The translations under genes and the position numbers were made by a program. This document shows positions 5,702-9,587 of a stretch of 9,587 bases of DNA, piece after piece. The notes beneath the pieces are model-generated. The model did not search any database. It was not told the origin of the DNA and saw only the letters and a program-made list of their open reading frames with translations. Location of the stretch: contig JASHTU010000543.1 in the NCBI GenBank assembly GCA_030040395.1, positions 1 through 9,587 of the forward strand, read 5' to 3'. The DNA comes from Acidobacteriaceae bacterium (GTDB lineage Bacteria > Acidobacteriota > Terriglobia > Terriglobales > Acidobacteriaceae). How positions within the stretch are numbered: position 1 is the first letter of the stretch; every line of letters starts with the position of its first letter.

Positions 5702-6775
5702 ATGAACATCGAGCGCACGCAAAACGGGCAAGCTGCACAGGTCCGGGGCAGGGAAGCGTTCGCCGTTGAAGCCAGGTTCTATATCAAGCTGCCGGACCAG
5801 AGAGTCCGGTGTGAGCTTTGCCCGCGGGCGTGCATCGTAAACGACGGCGAACGCGGCGTCTGCGGCGTGCGAGAAAATCGCGGCGGCGTGTATTACACCC
5901 TTCTGCACGGGCGCGCCCCGGCCATCCACGTCGATCCTATCGAGAAGAAGCCGCTCTTCCACTACTTACCGGGAAGTTATGCTTTGTCGGTCGGCGGAGT
6001 GGGCTGCAACCTGCAATGCACATTTTGCCAGAACTGGGATCTTTCCCAATCCTCTCTCGATGAAACGCCTACCCACTTCGCGCCGCCGCGCCGCATCGTA
6101 GAACTAGCCCGGCGCTACGATTGCCCCACCATCGCTTATACCTATAACGAGCCTGGGATCTTTGCCGAATACCTGATGGACACCGCCGACGCGGGCCACG
6201 AAGCCGGCATCCGCAGCATCGCGGTTTCGAACGGCTATCTGCAACCGGACGCGCTGCGCGCAGCGTATGGCAAGATGGATGCGGTCAAGATCGATCTCAA
6301 GGCCTTTACTGAGTCTTTCTATCATCGCGTCGCCAAGGGACGTCTCAAGCCGGTGCTCGATTCGCTGGTAACTTTGCGCGCGATGAGTAAGTGGACCGAG
6401 ATTGTCTACCTGATCATTCCCACGCTGAACGACAGCGATGAGGAGTTGCGCGGCGTGGCTGCGTGGATCAAGATGCATCTCGGCGCCGATGCGCCGCTCC
6501 ACTTCACCCAGTTTCATCCTGCCTATCAGCTCCAGCACCTGCCGGTAACGCCGGTGGCCACACTGGAGCGCGCCAAGGCGATTGCCGATGCCGAGGGATT
6601 GAACTACGTCTACATCGGCAACGTTCCCGGACACCCGGCGCAGAACACGTTTTGTCCGCAGTGCCGCAGTTTGCTGGTGGAGCGTACTGGATTTCGAACC
6701 ATCAAGTCGCTGATCGGCGAGGATGGCGCTTGTCCCCAATGCCGCCATCCCATACCCGGAATCTGGGGCGCGTAA
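5702..6775 (+). CDS. amrS: AmmeMemoRadiSam system radical SAM enzyme
   Basis: The 357-residue protein belongs to the AmrS branch of the radical SAM enzymes. These bind a [4Fe-4S] cluster through CxxxCxxC and cleave S-adenosylmethionine to a 5'-deoxyadenosyl radical. The cluster motif is C102-NLQ-C106-TF-C109 in GVGCNLQCTFCQNW. An N-terminal cysteine group (C37, C40, C44, C54: RCELCPRACIVNDGERGVCG) is typical of this family and of pyruvate-formate-lyase-activating-like enzymes. TYNEPGIFAEY, SNGYLQPDAL and DAVKIDLKAF are the expected barrel motifs. The C-terminus carries two CPxC pairs (318/321 and 344/347), suggesting a zinc- or iron-binding ribbon. It is followed 47 bases later by the AmrB-AmrA fusion, the expected partner. 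The physiological substrate of this system is not established. Confidence 0.95.
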   Translation: MNIERTQNGQAAQVRGREAFAVEARFYIKLPDQRVRCELCPRACIVNDGERGVCGVRENRGGVYYTLLHGRAPAIHVDPIEKKPLFHYLPGSYALSVGGVGCNLQCTFCQNWDLSQSSLDETPTHFAPPRRIVELARRYDCPTIAYTYNEPGIFAEYLMDTADAGHEAGIRSIAVSNGYLQPDALRAAYGKMDAVKIDLKAFTESFYHRVAKGRLKPVLDSLVTLRAMSKWTEIVYLIIPTLNDSDEELRGVAAWIKMHLGADAPLHFTQFHPAYQLQHLPVTPVATLERAKAIADAEGLNYVYIGNVPGHPAQNTFCPQCRSLLVERTGFRTIKSLIGEDGACPQCRHPIPGIWGA

Positions 6776-6809
6776 CCCCAGCCCGGAATGTTTGCCCCAA
6801 GGAGGTTAG

Positions 6810-6815
6810 AAGGAG
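6810..6815 (+). promoter_or_regulatory. Shine-Dalgarno of amrBA
   Basis: AAGGAG lies seven bases before ATG 6823. It decides the start of the fusion gene against the long in-frame upstream extension. A second purine block, GGAGG, is at 6801-6805. Confidence 0.8.
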
Positions 6816-6822
6816 TTCGAAG

Positions 6823-8376
6823 ATGACTTTGCCTGTGGCGTCTTTGATTGAACAGCCGGCCGCTGCGCCGGTGCTTCCGCGCGCCGCCCGGCCGCAAAAA
6901 ATCCGGCAACCGGCGGTGGCGGACGCGTTTTATCCAGCCGATCCCGAAACTCTATCGGCAATGCTCGACGATCTGCTGGCGCACGCCGCGCCGCGACCTG
7001 TAGACGGCGCCATTCTGGCCGCGGTTGCGCCGCATGCCGGTTATTCCTACTCCGGCCCCGTCGCCGCGTTCACGTTTGCAGCGCTCCGTGGCCGAAATTA
7101 CTCGCGCGTGGTCGTGATCGCGCCGTCGCATTATGTGGCCTTCGGTTTCAGCTCTGTTTACGACGGCGACGCCTATGCCACGCCGCTCGGCGTCATCCCC
7201 GTCGACCGGGAGTTTGCGCTGCAGTTGACGAAGTTGAGCGGCGCGCTCCAGCTTTCCGGCAAAGGCCATGAATCCACGGCCGCCGGTGGCGAACACGCCA
7301 TCGAGGTTGAGTTGCCGTGGTTGCAGAGGGTGCTGGGCCGTTTCGAACTGGTTCCCATCGTCATGGGCGATCAGAGTTACGAAAGCAGTCGCGCCCTGGG
7401 TGTGGCGCTGGCGAGCCTGATCCCGAGGAGCAAGGAAGGCGAGACGCCGGGCGATACTTTGATCCTGGCCAGTTCGGATCTGTCGCATTACCACTCCTAT
7501 GCCGACGCCGAAACCATGGACCACAACACGCTGCGTGCGCTGGAAGCGTGGGACTACTTCAGCATGGCGCGCAACTTCGACGCGCGCGTGTGGGAGGCGT
7601 GCGGCGGCGCGCCGGTGGTGGCGGCGATGATCGCCGCTGAACGGATGGGCGCGAACCAGGCCGTGGCGCTGGACTACGCCAACTCCGGCGACATCTCCGG
7701 CGATCGCTCGCGCGTGGTCGGGTACAGCGCTGATCTCTTTGTAAAATCCGCCTACCCGGCTGCCGCGCCGCCCCCGTTTTCGCTCACCGACACGGAAAAG
7801 GCCGAACTGCTCGTCCTGGCGCGGAACTCGGTCGAGTCGGTAGTGCGGCAAAAAGAGCTATACGCTCCCGCGCCCGCTGCCAGCGAGAGGCTTAACCGCG
7901 AGTTCGGCGCCTTTGTGACCCTCACCAAAGCCGGCGCTCTACGCGGCTGTGTGGGTTACGCGGCGGCCTTGAAGCCGCTCTACCTTACGGTGCGCGACAC
8001 GGCTTCGTTGGCCGCGGTGCGCGATCCGCGCTTCCCGCCCGTCGCGCCCGCCGAGTTGCCCGATGTGACCTACGAAATTTCCGTGCTCTCGCCTCTGCGC
8101 CGCGTTTCCGCCATCGAGCAGATCGAAGTGGGCCGCGACGGTTTGCTGGTGAAAAACGGCCGTCACGATGGCCTTCTCCTGCCCCAGGTAGCCGTCGACC
8201 AACACTGGAACCGCCAGCGCTTTGTAGAAGGGACCTGCGTGAAGGCCGGCTTGGCCCCGGACAGTTGGAAGGATGAAGGGACCGATATTTTCCGCTTTAC
8301 CGCGGTGGTTTTTGGGAAGCACTCAGAAAACCCCAAGGATGGGGGAGAAAAGGCTGCCGCGAGCAGCCACGACTGA
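6823..8376 (+). CDS. amrBA: AmmeMemoRadiSam system protein B-A fusion (Memo-like + AMMECR1)
   Basis: The 517-residue protein joins two components that are often separate genes. Residues about 26-309 are Memo-like (AmrB, related to LigB-type dioxygenases). His71 in APHAGYSYSG, His103 in IAPSHY, His222 in SSDLSHYH and Cys260 in CGGAPV match the metal/active-site positions of human MEMO1 (His49, His81, His192, Cys244). A Pro/Ala linker (310-318) leads to an AMMECR1 domain (AmrA, about 319-500) with the hallmark LRGCVGY (373-379), RDPRFPPV, and VTYEISVLSPLRRV. The start is set by AAGGAG (6810-6815) seven bases before ATG 6823; the frame is open further upstream, but that part overlaps amrS and is not used. 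With amrS this forms a complete system, whose reaction is still unknown. The fusion implies that A and B act at a fixed 1:1 ratio. Confidence 0.95.
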   Translation: MTLPVASLIEQPAAAPVLPRAARPQKIRQPAVADAFYPADPETLSAMLDDLLAHAAPRPVDGAILAAVAPHAGYSYSGPVAAFTFAALRGRNYSRVVVIAPSHYVAFGFSSVYDGDAYATPLGVIPVDREFALQLTKLSGALQLSGKGHESTAAGGEHAIEVELPWLQRVLGRFELVPIVMGDQSYESSRALGVALASLIPRSKEGETPGDTLILASSDLSHYHSYADAETMDHNTLRALEAWDYFSMARNFDARVWEACGGAPVVAAMIAAERMGANQAVALDYANSGDISGDRSRVVGYSADLFVKSAYPAAAPPPFSLTDTEKAELLVLARNSVESVVRQKELYAPAPAASERLNREFGAFVTLTKAGALRGCVGYAAALKPLYLTVRDTASLAAVRDPRFPPVAPAELPDVTYEISVLSPLRRVSAIEQIEVGRDGLLVKNGRHDGLLLPQVAVDQHWNRQRFVEGTCVKAGLAPDSWKDEGTDIFRFTAVVFGKHSENPKDGGEKAAASSHD

Positions 8377-8413
8377 CGCCCCGAGAGGCGCAGTTGCTGT
8401 ATTCTGAAGTAGC

Positions 8414-8490
8414 GCGCCCGTAGCTCAGCTGGATAGAGCGAATGCCTCCGGAGCATTAGGTCGGGAGTTCGAATCTCTCCGGGCGCACCA
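8414..8490 (+). tRNA. tRNA-Arg (anticodon CCG)
   Basis: A full cloverleaf can be drawn. The acceptor stem GCGCCCG pairs with CGGGCGC, the D stem is GCTC/GAGC, and the anticodon stem AATGC/GCATT has loop CTCCGGA with anticodon CCG (8448-8450, reading CGG). The variable loop is AGGTC and the T stem GGGAG/CTCTC (one G-U pair) carries TTCGAAT. Discriminator A and an encoded CCA (8488-8490) follow. It reads arginine codon CGG. It lies 37 bases after amrBA and ten bases from the end of an opposing phage-like gene cassette. Confidence 0.96.
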
Positions 8491-8499
8491 CCCGCTCCT

Positions 8500-8832
8500 T
8501 TACTCCGGGTTGGCGATCTCCGGTTCTCTGTTCCTCCGTATCGCTTCCATCACCGATTGAATGAGCACTTTGGCGCCCTGGATCTCATTGGCAGTCGTCT
8601 CCAGATCCAGCGCCGGCTTCGCCGGATTGCGGTTCGAAATGCAATAAACGCCGTGCTGACCGACGAGAACGAGCGCGTCCGTGAGCAGGTCCAGAGCCAC
8701 GGCCAGCCTTCCGCGCTCGACGCCCATCATGAACTCGTGCTGCTCCAGCTCGGCGCGCTTTTCGTCGAATACATTCATCTCTTCAGCGTATCCGAACCGC
8801 ACGAGCGGGCTGCGCCATGGGACGGGGCTCAA
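8500..8832 (-). CDS. Small hypothetical protein in phage-like cassette
   Basis: The frame ends with TAA ten bases past the tRNA. From TTG 8832 it encodes 110 residues, and the TTG overlaps the stop of the upstream holin-like gene (TTGA), consistent with coupled translation. From ATG 8778 it encodes 92 residues, but the purine run there (GAAGAG) touches the ATG, so spacing is poor. Codon composition is coding-like on both sides of the ATG. The product is mostly helical: FDEKRAELEQHEFMMGVERG, a hydrophobic LAVALDLLTDALVLV that may be a buried helix, then ANEIQGAKVLIQSVMEAIRR. It has no signal peptide and I recognise no family. Its position beside a holin-like gene suggests a small late phage or island protein. 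Confidence 0.6.
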   Translation of the reverse strand: MSPVPWRSPLVRFGYAEEMNVFDEKRAELEQHEFMMGVERGRLAVALDLLTDALVLVGQHGVYCISNRNPAKPALDLETTANEIQGAKVLIQSVMEAIRRNREPEIANPE

Positions 8833-9056
8833 TGGTGGCGCCAGGCTTCGACGGCCACCTCGAGCACCGCGAGCAAGACGCTCATCGCGGCCAGAAAGCC
8901 CTTGGCGCGCTGCCAGTTCTGCTCGTGACGGTCCATGCGGCGCTCCAACTCCGCCAGGCGGCCGCCGTTACCATCGCCCATCAACCCCGTCATCTGAGTC
9001 TTGAGCACGCTCAGGTCGCTCAGCACCTGGGCTTCGAATTCATTCATCATCCGCAT
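8829..9056 (-). CDS. XhlA/holin-like small membrane protein
   Basis: The 75-residue product from ATG 9056 has GGAG eight bases upstream. It starts MRMMNEFEAQVLSDL, followed by a charged coiled-coil region (about 8-50, LAELERRMDRHEQNWQR) and one hydrophobic segment near the C-terminus (FLAAMSVLLAVLEVAV, about 55-70), ending in basic residues. This coiled coil plus C-terminal membrane helix is the architecture of hemolysin XhlA-type and holin-associated proteins encoded in lysis regions of phages. The family call is by architecture only. The neighbouring cassette and the location at a tRNA fit a prophage or defective prophage end. Earlier starts (9077) add six residues and are less well supported. 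Confidence 0.65.
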   Translation of the reverse strand: MRMMNEFEAQVLSDLSVLKTQMTGLMGDGNGGRLAELERRMDRHEQNWQRAKGFLAAMSVLLAVLEVAVEAWRHH

Positions 9057-9191
9057 TTGCCGGACTCCGATTATCACTCAACCTGGGAGATTCACAGTTC
9101 GCAGTTTGCCTGCTCCAACACGCTCTCCGCTAGCCTGATTACTCGCTCACTCCGCCCCATCCGCCCACTCCACTTTCGCCGCTCAACCGGC
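9057..9191. other. Short intergenic gap in the cassette
   Basis: This is a 135-base gap between the end of the upstream minus-strand gene and the holin-like gene. It holds the GGAG ribosome binding site at 9065-9068 for the latter and nothing else I can name. Confidence 0.4.
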
Positions 9192-9587
9192 TTACCCGCT
9201 CAGCGGCAAGTTGATGAACAACGCCGTTGAAAACTCCGAATAGTTGGGCGGCGTGGCGCCGTCGTACATACGGATATAAAAGCGGTCGGCAGCCGAAACC
9301 CGCGAGAAAGTCATCGTCGGCTGCGCGCCGCGCGCCGCCAGCGTCGGGTCTTCCCCGGCCATGAAGGCGTAATCGCGCAGCCGTATTTCGAACCCTCCGC
9401 CCGTGGGCGGCGTAACGCCCGTATTGATGGTCACCGTCGCTCCGTTGAGTGTGGCCACGGTGAGGCCGGTCAGATTAGCCAGCACCGTAGGCGTGACGGG
9501 CGCGGGCAGCCAGGCATTGACCGGCACGGTGACGCTGGTCTTGATCGCCAAATCGTCGGCCCAGTCGTTGGCGAAGGCGATCTCGTA
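9192..9587 (-). CDS. C-terminal fragment of a hypothetical (possibly phage structural) protein
   Basis: The frame is open to the window edge and ends at 9192, so at least 131 residues are present and the start lies outside. An internal TTG at 9551 gives a shorter frame, but codons before it (EIAFANDWADD) look coding, so I treat the gene as partial. The sequence is beta-rich and Thr/Val/Ala-rich (TVLANLTGLTVATLNGATVTINTG, then GGGFEIRLRDYAFMAGEDP and FSRVSAADRFYIRMYDGATPP). That is the kind of composition seen in phage tail-associated or baseplate/fibre proteins, but no family is certain. It lies in the same orientation upstream of the holin-like gene. Confidence 0.6.
   Translation of the reverse strand, partial: YEIAFANDWADDLAIKTSVTVPVNAWLPAPVTPTVLANLTGLTVATLNGATVTINTGVTPPTGGGFEIRLRDYAFMAGEDPTLAARGAQPTMTFSRVSAADRFYIRMYDGATPPNYSEFSTALFINLPLSG

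Noticed and set aside
6463..6822. Upstream extension of the AmrB-AmrA fusion
   Set aside because: It overlaps amrS in another frame and shows no family similarity; AAGGAG before 6823 and the Memo domain start fit the shorter form.
8377..8413. tRNA promoter with TATTCT at 8400-8405
   Set aside because: No -35 element at proper spacing; the tRNA may be read from the amr transcript.
1..9587. CRISPR array, rRNA or riboswitch
   Set aside because: No regularly spaced repeats of CRISPR length, no rRNA segments and no riboswitch motif that I could recognise.

Overview
The window is GC-rich bacterial chromosome with compact, mostly well-formed genes. The overall picture suggests an Acidobacteriota-like organism: the secreted protein at 1940-2737 has the 'IPVRF.HSVDAKKA..DD.V.AKT' pattern I associate with that phylum, and the window also holds an AmmeMemoRadiSam locus and a short TA-flanked palindromic element. 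This placement is inference, not proven.

Region 1 (1-188): the 3' end of fabI (enoyl-ACP reductase), reading right and ending in a convergent gap. Region 2 (334-2737, minus strand): a set of three envelope genes. In transcription order these are a secreted protein of unknown function (1940-2737), a stretch that looks like a decayed reading frame (about 1653-1910), an outer-membrane beta-barrel-like protein (756-1652) and, overlapping it by ATGA, a secreted protein with a heavy-metal-associated (HMA)-like fold whose CxxC motif is replaced (334-759). Region 3 (2876-5013, plus strand): a CusR/CopR/PmrA-type response regulator and its histidine kinase, overlapping by one base and divergent from region 2. 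The shared 138-bp intergenic region carries three hexamers (CTTAAG, CTGAAG, CTGAAG) at exact 11-bp spacing. This is the geometry of PmrA/QseB-type operators and probably links the two-component system to its own promoter and to the envelope genes.

Region 4 (5014-5701): noncoding, dominated by a 265-bp MITE-like element with near-perfect 33-bp inverted ends, TA flanks and an internal palindrome. Region 5 (5702-8376): an AmmeMemoRadiSam locus, namely the radical SAM enzyme AmrS followed by one polypeptide in which the Memo-like AmrB and AMMECR1-like AmrA are fused. Region 6 (8414-8490): tRNA-Arg(CCG) with encoded CCA. Region 7 (8500-9587, minus strand): three small genes pointing toward the tRNA and starting at its very edge. 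One looks like an XhlA/holin-type protein and one may be the C-terminus of a phage structural protein, so this may be one end of a prophage or genomic island.

The best candidates for something new are the 11-bp phased operator with its divergent envelope operon, the HMA-like protein without metal-binding cysteines coupled to an outer-membrane barrel, the MITE-like element, and the fused AmrB-AmrA protein.
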